DNA of 64,000 bases from Flagellimonas amphidinii (GCF_013090115.1 NZ_JABFNN010000040.1:1-64000); one strand, 5' to 3'; positions 35,204-46,500 are shown, counted from the first letter of the stretch. The notes: generated by a model from the sequence alone, not told the origin. Program-made: numbers and translations.

Positions 35204-38200
35204 TGAGCGCGAAGATTTTGGGTTTGTTGTTGTTGATTGCGGCAATTATATAGGTATTGCCATTTTTATCTTTTAGTTGTTGGAGATATTTGGTTTCATC
35301 TTTGATTTTAAAACCACTGATATCATAATTCTGCCATGTGAATCCTAGATTGCCATCTCCCAGTAACAAGTTTCCGTAACTGGCATCCAGTCTTGAAAAT
35401 TGAGGCTTATACTCAAAATTATTCCCAGCCATTAGTAAGTCCAGGTTGCCATCTTTATTAACGTCCATACAGGTAATATCGCAAACACATGACAATTGTA
35501 CCCTAGGAGGTAGTTTTTGAACAGTAAATTTGCCTCCTCCTTCGTTAATGGCAATAATGGAAGCAGAGGTTATAACTTGTTTTACAATGGAATTTTCCAA
35601 GACCTCTTTAGGAAAAAGTTCTTGAATGGTTCGTTTGGCATAATCTGAAGCTTTAAGATTCTGCTTTTTCAATGAAACCAGTTGTTCTGTGAGCTCTCTT
35701 TTTTGATGAATTGGATAGTCTGCCCCGTTTTGCGTAAGGGTAGTAATCTGCTCAATGGTACCATTGCCATCAAAATCATTGACCCATAATTTCATGGGTT
35801 GTTCTTCTGAAGGTTTGTAATGGAGATTCAATCCCTGATTGCCCAAAATAAGATCTTGGTCACCATCATTATCCAAATCAGCAGTTTCAATAGTGTTCCA
35901 CCATCCGTATAAACTGTCCAAAGAAGAGGTGAACTTCGCTAATCTTCTTCCGGTGTTCTTGTAAATTTTTGGAGCATCCCATTCGGAAGTTACAATCAAA
36001 TCTTTTTTGGAATCCCCATCAATATCAACCCATTTGGAATCTGTGATCATTCCGGCATCCTTTAAATGGTAAGCCAGTCGTTCGGTAGCATTTACAAAAG
36101 TACCATCGCCTTGATTTTCCAAAAGCATATGATCGGGAGAAATACCATAAACGCCAACAACACTTCTTGATCCAATAAAAACATCGATATCTCCATCATT
36201 GTCGAAATCGTGGGTGGAAATTGTAGCAATGTTCTTAAAGGTACTCGGCAGTTCATTTTCCGATTTGGCGAAGTTCCCTTTGCCGTCGTTCAAGTATAAA
36301 CGTGGACGGTAACCTTGCCGTAGGTTCACGTTGTTTCCTCCAGAACCTACTATTAGATCCATATCTTGATCACCATCAACATCAAAAAAAGTAGCTGCTA
36401 CATCTTCTAGTTCTTGGTCTTGTTCAAAGGCTTTGGATGACTTTTCAATCACTTTTCCATTCCCTTGGTGTAAATAAATAGTTCCTGGTTGTTGATGGGC
36501 GCCACCTATAAAGAAATCTTCATTGCCGTCTCCATTGACATCGGCAACAGCCAAAGAAGGACCTTCTTGGGAGAGTTTATGATAAATTAGACCTTCATAA
36601 TCAAAGTCATTATAATTATCTTCTTTATGGGCTATCATTTTATTGGAATCAAGCGCATTGAAAAAGGATTTTGTTGTATTGTTTTTAGATGGGGTGTAAA
36701 TTTCTGAAGCATCGGCATGATTTAAAGTGATCATCTGGTTTGCTGTTATGTTTTCCAGTTTTTGGGTGCGGTCATCTGGCCAAACAACACGAATGGAATC
36801 CAATTGCTCAGTTTTGCCCAATCCAATGGTCATGGCATATTCTATGGAAGATTGGAAACCTCTTGATGGAATGAGTTCTTGGTTAACGATATTGTCATCA
36901 AAATAAAATTTTACCAAGGTGCCCACTGCAAAAGGGTTGGCTTCCGCTCCCTTGAACTTTAGTTGAATGTAATTGTTATTGAGTTGTTCTTGGGCATTGT
37001 TTTTATAGATAAAAGCTTCCGTATTTACATTGTTGATTACTAAATCCAAGTCGCCATCATTGTCTAAATCCCCATAAGCAGCCCCATTGGACCTAGTAGG
37101 TAAATCAAATCCCCATTCTTTGTTGGCATTTTTGAAGGTAATGTCACCGTTGTTTTTATAGGCATAGTTGGGTTGTGGTTTAACAGGCATTTTATTGATG
37201 ATGGAATCAATGGATTGCTTTCTTCCCGTCAATGCCATTTTTTGAATGATTTCATTGGCAAAGAAGTCAACAAAATCCAAATCCGTTAAGTCATGGTTGA
37301 TGCCATTTGTGATGAAGATATCCTTCAGGCCATCGTTATCCATGTCAAACATAAGACCTGCCCAGCTCCAATCTGTGGCGTCAATTCCACTATAGTAGGC
37401 AATTTCAGAAAAAGTGCCATTTCCATTGTTGAGTTGTAGCGTATTTTGAATGTACTGTTGGAAAAAATCTTTTTGTTGTTTTAGTTCGAAGACATTATAA
37501 CCTTCAAACTCCATTACCGATTTTACGCGCTGTTCGGGTTCAGGAAGCATATCGGTAATAAAAATGTCGTTATGACCGTCGTTGTTTACATCGGCAACGT
37601 CAATACCCATGGCAGATAAGCTTAAGTGGGAGGTCCAGTCCTTGATTTCCTCTTTGAAAGTGCCATCTTTTTGATTGATATAGAGATAGTCCCTTTCGTA
37701 AAAATCATTGGATACATAAATGTCTGGGTAAAGATCGTAGTTGAAGTCGGTAACCAAAACACCCAATCCAAAACCAATTAAACTTCCATATATTCCTGCC
37801 TCTTCACTAACATCCACAAATTTTCCGTCATCATTGCGTAAAAGCATATCGCCCACACCTCTAAAAATATGAGGAACACCTTCCCAATCTTGGGCGCGTA
37901 CTTCGCGCTGTTCTGCATAGCCTAGACTACTGACAGGAATGTTGCTATTGTTCAAGATATAGACATCCAAATCACCATCCTTGTCATAATCGAAAAAAGA
38001 GGCATGAGTGGTAAAACCTGTTTCAGCTAGATTATATTCATGGGCTTTTTCAATAAAAGTAAGGTCACCATTGTTAATGTACAGGTCGTTGTCATGGTTG
38101 TTCCCTTTCATGTTTCCAGCGTTGGAGACATAGATATCCAATAACCCATCCTGATTTACATCGACCATAACCACACCGGTGGACCAAGGTTTGTTTCCTT

Positions 38201-38540
38201 CAATTCCTGCGGTTTTGGAAATATCTTCAAACTCAAAATTCCCTTTGTTCAAATAGAGTTTATTGGCAACCATGTTTCCAGTTAGGTAAATATCAGAAAG
38301 ACCGTCATTATTAATGTCGCCAATGGCTACACCTCCTCCATTATAGAAGTTTCGGTATTTAAAAATATTGAAGTCTTTTTGGTTTTCAACCTTATTGATG
38401 AAATCAACCCCTGTTGTTTCAGATGGCAACAGTGAAAAAAGAGGTTCAACCTTTTCCTCTTTAGTGTCATTTGAATCTTTGCCGCCACAACCCATAATAA
38501 GCATGAGTAGTATGCAGCTAATGATATATCTTAATCTCAT
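35196..38540 (-). CDS. FG-GAP/ASPIC-UnbV lipoprotein, second tandem copy
   Basis: A 1,114-residue lipoprotein (LLMLIMGCGGKDSND, Cys18, with an acidic stretch a few residues later). The order is the same as in its neighbours: signal, opening FYNGGGVAIGDINNDGLSD, FG-GAP repeats, an ASPIC/UnbV segment at roughly 540-625 (NPFAVGTLVKFYF, PSRGFQSSIEYAMTIGLG, IRVVWPDD), then a second repeat set to the C-terminus. Calcium-type DxDxDG loops recur throughout (DLDNDGDLDLVI). Nine bases separate it from the first copy. It is the longest of the three and probably arose with them by tandem duplication followed by strong divergence. Confidence 0.88.
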   Translation of the reverse strand: MRLRYIISCILLMLIMGCGGKDSNDTKEEKVEPLFSLLPSETTGVDFINKVENQKDFNIFKYRNFYNGGGVAIGDINNDGLSDIYLTGNMVANKLYLNKGNFEFEDISKTAGIEGNKPWSTGVVMVDVNQDGLLDIYVSNAGNMKGNNHDNDLYINNGDLTFIEKAHEYNLAETGFTTHASFFDYDKDGDLDVYILNNSNIPVSSLGYAEQREVRAQDWEGVPHIFRGVGDMLLRNDDGKFVDVSEEAGIYGSLIGFGLGVLVTDFNYDLYPDIYVSNDFYERDYLYINQKDGTFKEEIKDWTSHLSLSAMGIDVADVNNDGHNDIFITDMLPEPEQRVKSVMEFEGYNVFELKQQKDFFQQYIQNTLQLNNGNGTFSEIAYYSGIDATDWSWAGLMFDMDNDGLKDIFITNGINHDLTDLDFVDFFANEIIQKMALTGRKQSIDSIINKMPVKPQPNYAYKNNGDITFKNANKEWGFDLPTRSNGAAYGDLDNDGDLDLVINNVNTEAFIYKNNAQEQLNNNYIQLKFKGAEANPFAVGTLVKFYFDDNIVNQELIPSRGFQSSIEYAMTIGLGKTEQLDSIRVVWPDDRTQKLENITANQMITLNHADASEIYTPSKNNTTKSFFNALDSNKMIAHKEDNYNDFDYEGLIYHKLSQEGPSLAVADVNGDGNEDFFIGGAHQQPGTIYLHQGNGKVIEKSSKAFEQDQELEDVAATFFDVDGDQDMDLIVGSGGNNVNLRQGYRPRLYLNDGKGNFAKSENELPSTFKNIATISTHDFDNDGDIDVFIGSRSVVGVYGISPDHMLLENQGDGTFVNATERLAYHLKDAGMITDSKWVDIDGDSKKDLIVTSEWDAPKIYKNTGRRLAKFTSSLDSLYGWWNTIETADLDNDGDQDLILGNQGLNLHYKPSEEQPMKLWVNDFDGNGTIEQITTLTQNGADYPIHQKRELTEQLVSLKKQNLKASDYAKRTIQELFPKEVLENSIVKQVITSASIIAINEGGGKFTVQKLPPRVQLSCVCDITCMDVNKDGNLDLLMAGNNFEYKPQFSRLDASYGNLLLGDGNLGFTWQNYDISGFKIKDETKYLQQLKDKNGNTYIIAAINNNKPKIFALNE

Positions 38541-38549
38541 TCTTTTAGT

Positions 38550-41500
38550 CTAGTTTTTCAGTAAAAAAGTAGGTGAATCGTTGTTCCGGGTAATGATGAA
38601 TTCCTCGTTTCCTCTTATGTTTATTTTTGCAATCTTCCTAGCGGCTCCAGAAACGTTCAGGCTTTGTTTAAAGCTTAAGTTTCCTTGCCCATCATTTTCC
38701 AATAACAGTCCATGAGAAGCATCTAATCTACCAAGTTGTGTACTTATCTCAAAATTATTTCCTACCATTAATATTTCGTTAATCCTTTCTTTATCAATAT
38801 TTTCAATATAGATGTCATTAACACTGGAAGCCTGAACAATAAGTGGAAGATTCTTTGCTGAAAAGGTCCCATCTCCATTATTCATGAAGTAACTGGTAGC
38901 AAGTTGATATACTTCTTTTTTCTCTGAGTTTTTAAGTTTGTCCTTCCCAAAGAGTTCTTCGAGTGAGGCTTTTGCAAAATCCTTGTAATACAGAAACTTT
39001 TTGTTTAGGAACGGCATTTGCTTAACTAGTTCATCTTTGGACGCGAAAGCAGTCTCTTTATCGCCGTGAAAATAGGTGACCAATGTTTCTATAGAACCAT
39101 TGTCATCAAAATCGTTTCTATAAAGTGTGATGGGTTTTTCTTTTGAGGCATTGAATTTTGTGTTCAATCCCCAATTACCGGCTAGCATATCCAAGTCTCC
39201 GTCATTATCCAAATCAGCTACGTCGATACAGTTCCACCATCCATGGGTTTTTTCAAGGCCATTTTGTTTTTGTTTGATCAATTGTTTCCCATCATTCAGA
39301 AAGATGGTTATTGGAGACCAATGACCTACAGTAACAATATCCAGATAACCGTTGCCATCCAAATCTACCCAAACAAAATCTTTGATGTGCCCAACGGTTT
39401 CAAATTCTGGAGAGAAAGAGTTTGTAATTGTTGTGAAATTGGCTTTCCCATCATTTTGGAAGATATACTGTTTGGGTGTGGCTCCAAATTCAGTAGGGAC
39501 CATGTTGGAGGAGATACATATATCTTGGTCTCCATCATTGTCAATGTCTATTGCTTGTACTTTGGATGCATTAACTTCAATAGTCAAAAATTGTGATTCA
39601 TTCTTGGCGAAAGAACCATTTGTGTTGATGTATAATCTTGGTTGCAGTGCCTTGCCTTTAGTAAATTCATTACCGCCGCTTACAACCAAAAGGTCTAGGT
39701 CATCGTCTTGATCTGCATCAAAAAATATATGGTCAACATCTTCATTGATTTTGTCCAGCTCAAAAAGCTCGGCCTGACTTTTCTCAAATTTGCCCTCACT
39801 GTTTTGTGCTAAAAGGGATGAGGCTTGTCTTTTTGCACCGCTAATAAACATATCGTCATATCCATCGTTGTTGATATCACCTATGGAGACTGCCGGACCT
39901 TCATTGGAATTACCGAATGGTAAAAGTGGGTTTCTGTCAAAATCTAGAGTGTTTTGTTCTTTATGGGTAAAATCAATATGTTGTGATATTGAGAAGAGCG
40001 TATCTTTTTTTGTTGAATTTTCTAAATAGAAGTTGTCGGTGGCGTCGCTTTCCACAACTTTAATGGTTTGATTGGAATTAATTGCTCGAAGTGTTTGAAA
40101 TTTGCCGCCAGGCCATATAATTTGAATTGAATCTATGATGGAATCTTTACCAAGACCAAAATTCAAACTGTTGTCTTTAGCAGAAAGGTAACCTCGGGTA
40201 TTGAAATTTTCCTGGACAATTTTTTGTGTATCATTATAAATAATTGCTTTGGCCCCAATACCGAATTTGTTTTTGGATAATCCTTGAAATTGTAGTTTGA
40301 TATAATTTCCACCATCTTGGGTGTTCTCTAGAATATAGGCTTCATCATTTACATTGTTCACAACTAAATCAAGATCACCGTCATTGTCGAGGTCAGCATA
40401 GACTGCACCATTGCTGTAGGAATCACTTTTAGGAATCCAGACATTTGTTACGTTAGAGAAGGTGAGGTCGCCTTGGTTTTTGTAAAAATAGTTTGGGATT
40501 TTTTTCTTCGGAAGACTGTCCAACAGTGTCATGTCCTTATCAGATAATCCAGTTTCTATATTTTTTTGGATTTTATTGTTGGAAATAAAGTTGATGAAGT
40601 CCATATCATTAGTGACTCCCAAGATTCCGTTGGAAATAAATAAATCTTTATAGCCGTCATTGTCAAAATCTGCAAATAGAGCGCCCCAAGACCATTCGGT
40701 GGCATCTATGCCACTTAAATTTGCTATTTCACTAAAACGTTCCCCATCCAGATTCAAATGAAGCGTATTTTGCATGAATTGTGGAGCAAAACCATTTTTT
40801 AAATACTGTTGATAAATGGGATATGGATATTCCAATCCTGAGGTTTTGTAGGTTTCCAAATCTTCTGGAAGCATGTCCAAAGAAAGAATTTCTGCAAAAC
40901 CATCGTTATTGATGTCGGCAATGTCATTCCCCATGGAGAAATGGGAGGTATGGCCTAAATGTCGATTGCTTTCCGTTATGATGTCTTTAAATGTGCCATC
41001 TTTTTGGTTGATATAGAGATAATCATTCTCGAAGAAGTCATTGCCAATATAAATATCCGGGTAACCATCATTGTTGATGTCACTTACAGCAAGACCAAGT
41101 CCGTAGCCAATACTTCCTTGGAATATTCCTGCCTCTTTTGAAACATCAGTATATATTCCATCATCATTCCTGAATAGGATATCTCCGGAAAGCAAATCGA
41201 CCATTTTTCTTTTGGAACCTTTTCCATAAGTTCGATTGGGGTTAACGGAGTGGTTGAGCAAATACATGTCCAAATCCCCATCCAGATCATAATCCAAGAA
41301 TGCAGCTTGGGTGGAGTAACCAATAAAATCTAAATTATACGTAGCGGCTTCTTCTTTGAAGGTTACCATTCCATTTTCAGCAACACCTTGATTTATGTAG
41401 AGTAAGTTTTGTCCAGTGATTGTTTCGTGATCTCCTACTTTACACACGTAAATATCCAGAAGCCCATCGTTATTGATGTCAACATGGGTAACCCCAGTGG

Positions 41501-41834
41501 TCCATCCACTAGTATTGTTGAGACCAGCTGATATGGTAACATCTTTGAATTTAAAACTACCTTGGTTTAAGTAGAATTTGTCCTCTCCTTGATTTGAGGT
41601 AAAATATAGATCTACAAGACCATCATTGTTAAAATCGCCGGCGGTAACTCCGGCTCCATTAAAATAGTAGAGGTAATTGAGAATATTCAGTTTGGGAGTT
41701 TGAACCAATTTGTTTACAAAGGTTATTCCAGTCTCACCCGACGATTTTGAGACAAACAGCGTCTTAGAATGGTTCTCTGCACATCCTGTGAGCCATAAAA
41801 AGGCTCCTATTAGCATCCAGTGTATTTTTCTCAT
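38550..41834 (-). CDS. FG-GAP/ASPIC-UnbV lipoprotein, first tandem copy
   Basis: A 1,094-residue lipoprotein (AFLWLTGC, Cys18). Two FG-GAP/VCBS blocks flank an ASPIC/UnbV segment (NKFGIGAKAIIYND, NTRGYLSAKDNSLNFGLG, IQIIWPGG). It begins the triplet and has its own exact -7 box at 41866-41873, downstream of a terminator-like palindrome behind SusD. It can therefore be transcribed without SusCD or as read-through. In proteins of this type the repeats build a large propeller. A surface glycan- or protein-binding role in the adjacent uptake system is likely but inferred. Confidence 0.88.
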   Translation of the reverse strand: MRKIHWMLIGAFLWLTGCAENHSKTLFVSKSSGETGITFVNKLVQTPKLNILNYLYYFNGAGVTAGDFNNDGLVDLYFTSNQGEDKFYLNQGSFKFKDVTISAGLNNTSGWTTGVTHVDINNDGLLDIYVCKVGDHETITGQNLLYINQGVAENGMVTFKEEAATYNLDFIGYSTQAAFLDYDLDGDLDMYLLNHSVNPNRTYGKGSKRKMVDLLSGDILFRNDDGIYTDVSKEAGIFQGSIGYGLGLAVSDINNDGYPDIYIGNDFFENDYLYINQKDGTFKDIITESNRHLGHTSHFSMGNDIADINNDGFAEILSLDMLPEDLETYKTSGLEYPYPIYQQYLKNGFAPQFMQNTLHLNLDGERFSEIANLSGIDATEWSWGALFADFDNDGYKDLFISNGILGVTNDMDFINFISNNKIQKNIETGLSDKDMTLLDSLPKKKIPNYFYKNQGDLTFSNVTNVWIPKSDSYSNGAVYADLDNDGDLDLVVNNVNDEAYILENTQDGGNYIKLQFQGLSKNKFGIGAKAIIYNDTQKIVQENFNTRGYLSAKDNSLNFGLGKDSIIDSIQIIWPGGKFQTLRAINSNQTIKVVESDATDNFYLENSTKKDTLFSISQHIDFTHKEQNTLDFDRNPLLPFGNSNEGPAVSIGDINNDGYDDMFISGAKRQASSLLAQNSEGKFEKSQAELFELDKINEDVDHIFFDADQDDDLDLLVVSGGNEFTKGKALQPRLYINTNGSFAKNESQFLTIEVNASKVQAIDIDNDGDQDICISSNMVPTEFGATPKQYIFQNDGKANFTTITNSFSPEFETVGHIKDFVWVDLDGNGYLDIVTVGHWSPITIFLNDGKQLIKQKQNGLEKTHGWWNCIDVADLDNDGDLDMLAGNWGLNTKFNASKEKPITLYRNDFDDNGSIETLVTYFHGDKETAFASKDELVKQMPFLNKKFLYYKDFAKASLEELFGKDKLKNSEKKEVYQLATSYFMNNGDGTFSAKNLPLIVQASSVNDIYIENIDKERINEILMVGNNFEISTQLGRLDASHGLLLENDGQGNLSFKQSLNVSGAARKIAKINIRGNEEFIITRNNDSPTFLLKN

Positions 41835-41865
41835 TTAATCAATAAGAAGTGGCAAGTAAGTTATA

Positions 41866-41873
41866 CAAATCTA
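41866..41873 (-). promoter_or_regulatory. Internal Bacteroidetes -7 box for the FG-GAP triplet
   Basis: On the minus strand this reads TAGATTTG, an exact TAnnTTTG match, 31 bp before the first triplet ATG at 41834 and downstream of the palindrome at 41897-41920. It suggests a separate transcript for the triplet and the genes behind it. No good -33 box was found. Confidence 0.5.
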
Positions 41874-41896
41874 AGGGAATAGGTAAGATTAAAAGG

Positions 41897-41920
41897 AAAG
41901 GCTGTCGTACGACAGCCTTT
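41897..41920 (-). terminator. Perfect palindrome, probable attenuator/terminator between SusD and the triplet
   Basis: AAAGGCTGTC-GTAC-GACAGCCTTT is fully self-complementary over 24 bases. Read in the direction of transcription (minus) it is followed by CCTTTT, a short and imperfect T run, so it may stop only part of the transcripts. It lies 31 bp behind the SusD stop codon. Confidence 0.65.
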
Positions 41921-41951
41921 TCCATATTTATTATGACTAAGATTTTACTTC

Positions 41952-43556
41952 TTAGTAACCAGGATTCTGTACCAAATTTGGATTGGATAATAATGCATTG
42001 GTCGGGATGGGGAACAATTCCTTATTTGCGTCACCAACAGATGTTGGATCTTTAAATTCCCAATCTGCGGTATATTGACCAAATCTTCTCATGTCATTTC
42101 TACGAGAAAACTCAACATAGAGCTCTCTTCCTCTTTCATCCAACAAGTCTTGCTCGGTAACTGAACCAAGAGGCGTAGCCCCTCTAAGTACGCGAAGCTC
42201 ATTGACCATGGCAGTAGGATCACCACCACTGCGCATCATGGCTTCAGCTTTCATCAAGTGAGAATCAGCATATCTGAAAACAATTTGATGTGGATTGAAT
42301 GCATCGTATCTGGCAGCATACTTTTGGACGCGAACACCTGTTCTCTCATTATTACCTACCAATCCTGGGAACTCTTTTGTAAATACCAAATCATTTCCAG
42401 GACGATCTTTAAGTTTACTTCCATCCAAAGCATATTGTTGACCGATCAAGAATCCAAGCCCAACGTTAGAGCCATCTTCAAAACCACCGTTATCTGTAGT
42501 TTCATCTGCTCCAGTAAAAGGAGTACCAGCAGATGGCACCCAACCTCTACGTTCTTCTTGGCCATCAAGAGGTGTACCGTCCAATTCACCTCTGTTGCTG
42601 TTGGCATCACCTTCAAATAGGTCATAGAATTCAGCTAAGGTGCTGAAACCATTCCAGCCACCACCACTGATTGCTGTGGAGTTGTAGTGCAAACCGTTGA
42701 AAATACGGTTTCCTACACCGGCACCAACCCACCAAATGGTTTCGTTGTCAGGAGCTTCTCTAAAAATATTGAAATAACCTGCTTCTAAAGCATAGCCCTC
42801 TGCAGCAATTTCATCTACAAGTGAAATTACCTGAGTCATGTCGGCAGCTTCAGGACTTCCAGTACCAAGGTATATGTGTTTGTTCAACATTACTTTGGCC
42901 AATAAGTGACGTGCAGCGGCTTTACTCGCTGTTTCAAGGTCATCACCACTTCCGGCTGTGACCGAAGGCAATCCAGAAATAGCAGTGTTCAAATCCTGTA
43001 CTATAAAATCAAATGCTTCGGTTGGTGTTAGAATTCTTGGGTTAATTTCTGGGCCTTCATCCACTTCACGGAAAGGAACCTGTCCCCAAAAGTCTAAAAC
43101 GTACCACATACTCCAAGCTCTCAAGAAATGAGCGTTGGCAGCTGTCTCAGTATCTGCTCCAGACCTTGAATCAATGATTTCTGAAGCACGGAACACATTT
43201 TGGTTCAAATTGTTCCAAGTATTAAGAATATACTGGTGTGTTGGAGACCAGGTATGTGTGTGCAGGGTTCTCCAAATACCGTTATCACCCCAGTCAGTAC
43301 CTCTTGTTGGAACTAGCTGTTCGTCAGTAGTAACCTCATTAAGGGCAAACAAGTTCGCTTGGTCTCCAATTTGCCCTTGAACATCGTTGTAAAGAGCAGT
43401 TACTGAAGAGGCTGGGTCTTCAACCCCTGAAAACCCTCCACCAGTATCTTCTGGGAAAACCGAGTCGGTCTCATTAATCTCCAGATTGGTACAGGAGATG
43501 GTCAGCGCCGCACTGAGTGCGACCATGTAAAATAATTTCAACTGATTTCTTTTCAT
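41952..43556 (-). CDS. susD: SusD/RagB-type surface glycan-binding lipoprotein
   Basis: A 534-residue lipoprotein (ALTISC, Cys21) that caps the partner SusC barrel and hands over oligosaccharides. The ATG at 43556 is used; the nearest upstream in-frame codon at 43565 is TTG. SusD features visible are HFLRAWSMWYVLDFWGQVPF near 145-165, TEAFDFIVQDLNTAI, AARHLLAKVMLNKH and the C-terminal FRYADSHLMKAEAMMRSG with DLLDERGRELYVEFSRRNDM. It lies 18 bp downstream of SusC. The divergent GH65/GH13 pair suggests alpha-glucosides as ligand, but the binding site cannot be read by eye. Confidence 0.95.
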   Translation of the reverse strand: MKRNQLKLFYMVALSAALTISCTNLEINETDSVFPEDTGGGFSGVEDPASSVTALYNDVQGQIGDQANLFALNEVTTDEQLVPTRGTDWGDNGIWRTLHTHTWSPTHQYILNTWNNLNQNVFRASEIIDSRSGADTETAANAHFLRAWSMWYVLDFWGQVPFREVDEGPEINPRILTPTEAFDFIVQDLNTAISGLPSVTAGSGDDLETASKAAARHLLAKVMLNKHIYLGTGSPEAADMTQVISLVDEIAAEGYALEAGYFNIFREAPDNETIWWVGAGVGNRIFNGLHYNSTAISGGGWNGFSTLAEFYDLFEGDANSNRGELDGTPLDGQEERRGWVPSAGTPFTGADETTDNGGFEDGSNVGLGFLIGQQYALDGSKLKDRPGNDLVFTKEFPGLVGNNERTGVRVQKYAARYDAFNPHQIVFRYADSHLMKAEAMMRSGGDPTAMVNELRVLRGATPLGSVTEQDLLDERGRELYVEFSRRNDMRRFGQYTADWEFKDPTSVGDANKELFPIPTNALLSNPNLVQNPGY

Positions 43557-43574
43557 TTTATTCAATTTTTTTAA

Positions 43575-46500
43575 TTAGAAAGTAGCATTAAGACCAAAGG
43601 TTACAGTTCTTGGTCTTGGGTAAGCAGTGTAGTCAATCCCTGCTGTTGGTAGACCATTAAGCAAATCGCTAACACCATTAATAGGCGTTCCAGGCTGTAC
43701 GCTAATTTCTGGATCCAGTCCACTGTAATCAGTGATTAGGAATAAGTTTTGTCCTGTTACTGAGAGTCTTAGGCTTTTAAATGCTCCTTCTCCACTTAGA
43801 GGCACATTGTACCCAATGGTTGCGTTTTGAAGTCTGATGAAGTCTCCATCTTCCAAGAATCTAGTAGAAACCTCAGCAGCTGCACTACCAGCTTCACCTG
43901 AAGTAAGAACATCTGGAGTAACGTTTCTTGCATTGTTGATTGCACCAGCAGTGAAGAATGCGTTTCTTGTGTTGTTGTAGACTGAGAATCCAAACTGTCC
44001 GGCAAGATAAGCTGAGAAATCCCAATTTTTATAATTAAGATTCAAAGATAGACCAGTATTGATGTCTGGTAAGGCATCTTCATTCACGAATGTCTGAACA
44101 TCTCCAATAGGTTGTCCATTGTCATCAAAACCTTCAAATTCTCTAAGGAAATAGGAAAACAATGGTCTGTCACCTGCCAAAATTTGGGCAAATGCCAAAG
44201 AAAGTCCCTGCCCACGGATAGTACCTGCGGGAATTTGACCTCCAAAATCCTGTAGCTCGTTATCGTTATATGCTATGTTAAAAGCAGTGCTAAAGCTAAA
44301 ATCTTCAGATTGAACCCAATCTACATTGATGTCGAATTCAACCCCTTGGTTAATCAAAGTCGCATCCAAGTTTTGGAAGAACCTTGGTTGAGGAGAAGGT
44401 TGTGCTGCTTCAATGTTCAATAACAAGTCTGTAGTTTCTTTTCTATATACGTTGATACTACCAGAAATTCTGTCATTGTTAAGACCATAGTCCAAACCAA
44501 TGTTTATATCAAGAGTCTCTTCCCATTTTAAATCTGGGTTAGCAAATGTAACAGGAGTTGTACCAGGGGGGTCTATATTACCGTTATCTTGTAATTCTGC
44601 ACCTGCGTAGCGCTCTCTTCTGATGAAGTTTCCATAACCCAAACCTTCTTGGTTACCTGTAATACCTGCACCTACTCTCAATTTGAAAGTAGAGAATGCA
44701 TCTCCGAAGAAATCCTCTTCATGAAGCTTCCATGCTACTGCAGCAGAAGGGAAGTAACCGTATTGGTTATTGCCACCAAAGCGAGAAGAACCGTCAGCTC
44801 TAAGTGTGGCAGTAAACAAATACTTGTCAGCTAAGGTATAATTCACCCTTGCAAAGAAAGATTGCAACTCATCTTTAAAGAAATTTCTGTCTGCGAACAA
44901 GGATTGTACACTTATTCCTCTAACTTTAGAAACATTATCTTGAACAACTTCTGGGAACAGTCTATTAATAAATATGGTACTTGCCCTTGAGTCAAAACCA
45001 TATTGTTGGTAACTTCCTGTAATAGCACCTTCAGTAGCAGCAATGGAAGATACAAGATCATCCCCCATTTCATTTAAATCATTGGTGCTAAATCCAAATG
45101 CTTCAGTATTTCTTCCACTGGTTTTGAAATCTTGGAATGAGTAACCTGCAACAACATCCAAGAATGAATTATCAAACTCTTTTGTGTATTGAAGGGTTGC
45201 TTCAACCAATCGATTTTCAAGCTCAAGCGTATTGAAAGAACCCCTTCCGTTTCCAAATGTATTTCTATCAAGATTCTGTGCTTTACCGGAGGATACTGCT
45301 GTCAACTCTGATTCTGATCTGTCATATCCTAAGTTGATTTTTCCTTTAAGCTCAGGAGTAAATTTGTATTCTGCAGAGCCATTGAGTAAAGCTCTATTAG
45401 TGTGGGTGATATTTTGAGTATAAGCTAACAAAGTCGCTGGGCTCAACTGTCCACCAGTATTAAAATCAGGATTGGTGGGCCATGTAGGATTTGCTGAATA
45501 AGCAGCACCTAAAAGGTCACCTCTAAATCCGGCACTACCACTTAATGGGGCAGCTTCTTCATTTACTCTGGAGATAGACGCTTGAAGATTCAATGTCAAG
45601 TTATCATCAAAGAATCTTCGAGTGGCATTAATTCTTCCTGTGATACGTTCCAAAGAAGAGTTTTCAATAACACCAAATTGTTTTCCATATCCAAAAGTTG
45701 CTCTTATAGCACCATTTTCATAACTACGGGAGTATGAAAGGTTTTGATTTTGTGATACAGAAGTTCTTGTTACAAATCTTTGCCAGTCTGTATTATTGCC
45801 AAAATCCTGTGCACTACGATCTCCGCCAAATTGCTCAACACCATCCAAGAAAGCTTCTCTATCCAAAAGGTCGTAATCATTGGCAGGAGTAGAGATACTC
45901 ATTGTTGAAGAGAACTCCAACACACCACCTCTGCTGCCTTTACCACTTTTTGTGGTTATGATAACAACACCATTTGCACCCCTGGAACCATAAATTGCAG
46001 TAGCCGAAGCATCTTTCAAAATACTGATGCTTTCAATATCTGAAGGGTTAATAAAGCTTAGAGGGTTTGAAGATGTAGATGTTCCAACCCCTGTTCTACC
46101 ACTAGTTGGAGAGGTTGCTGCACCAGATAAAGGAATACCATCAACAACAAAAAGAGGATTGTTATTAGATCTAACGGAATTTGTTCCCCTGATTCTAATA
46201 TCAATTCCTGCACCCGGTTGACCACTGGTCTCCGTAATCTGAACACCTGCCGTTTTACCTTGAATCAATTGTTCAGGTGAGGCTATTACACCAGCGTTGA
46301 AATCTTCTGAAGTAACTGCAGAAACAGAACCAGTAGCGTCTTTAACCGTTGTTTGGCCGTAACCAATAATCACAACTTCATCCAGCGCCTGAGCATCTTC
46401 CTGCAAGGTGACATTGATAGTGGACTGACCGTTAACCGCGATTTCAGTTGTTTTGAAACCAATGTAACTAAAAACCAGTGTGGCAGCATCATCAATGTCA

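Noticed and set aside
31967..41834. Repetitive DNA of the FG-GAP genes as a possible CRISPR or satellite array
   Set aside because: The repeats are degenerate protein-coding calcium loops in continuous reading frames, without regular spacers.
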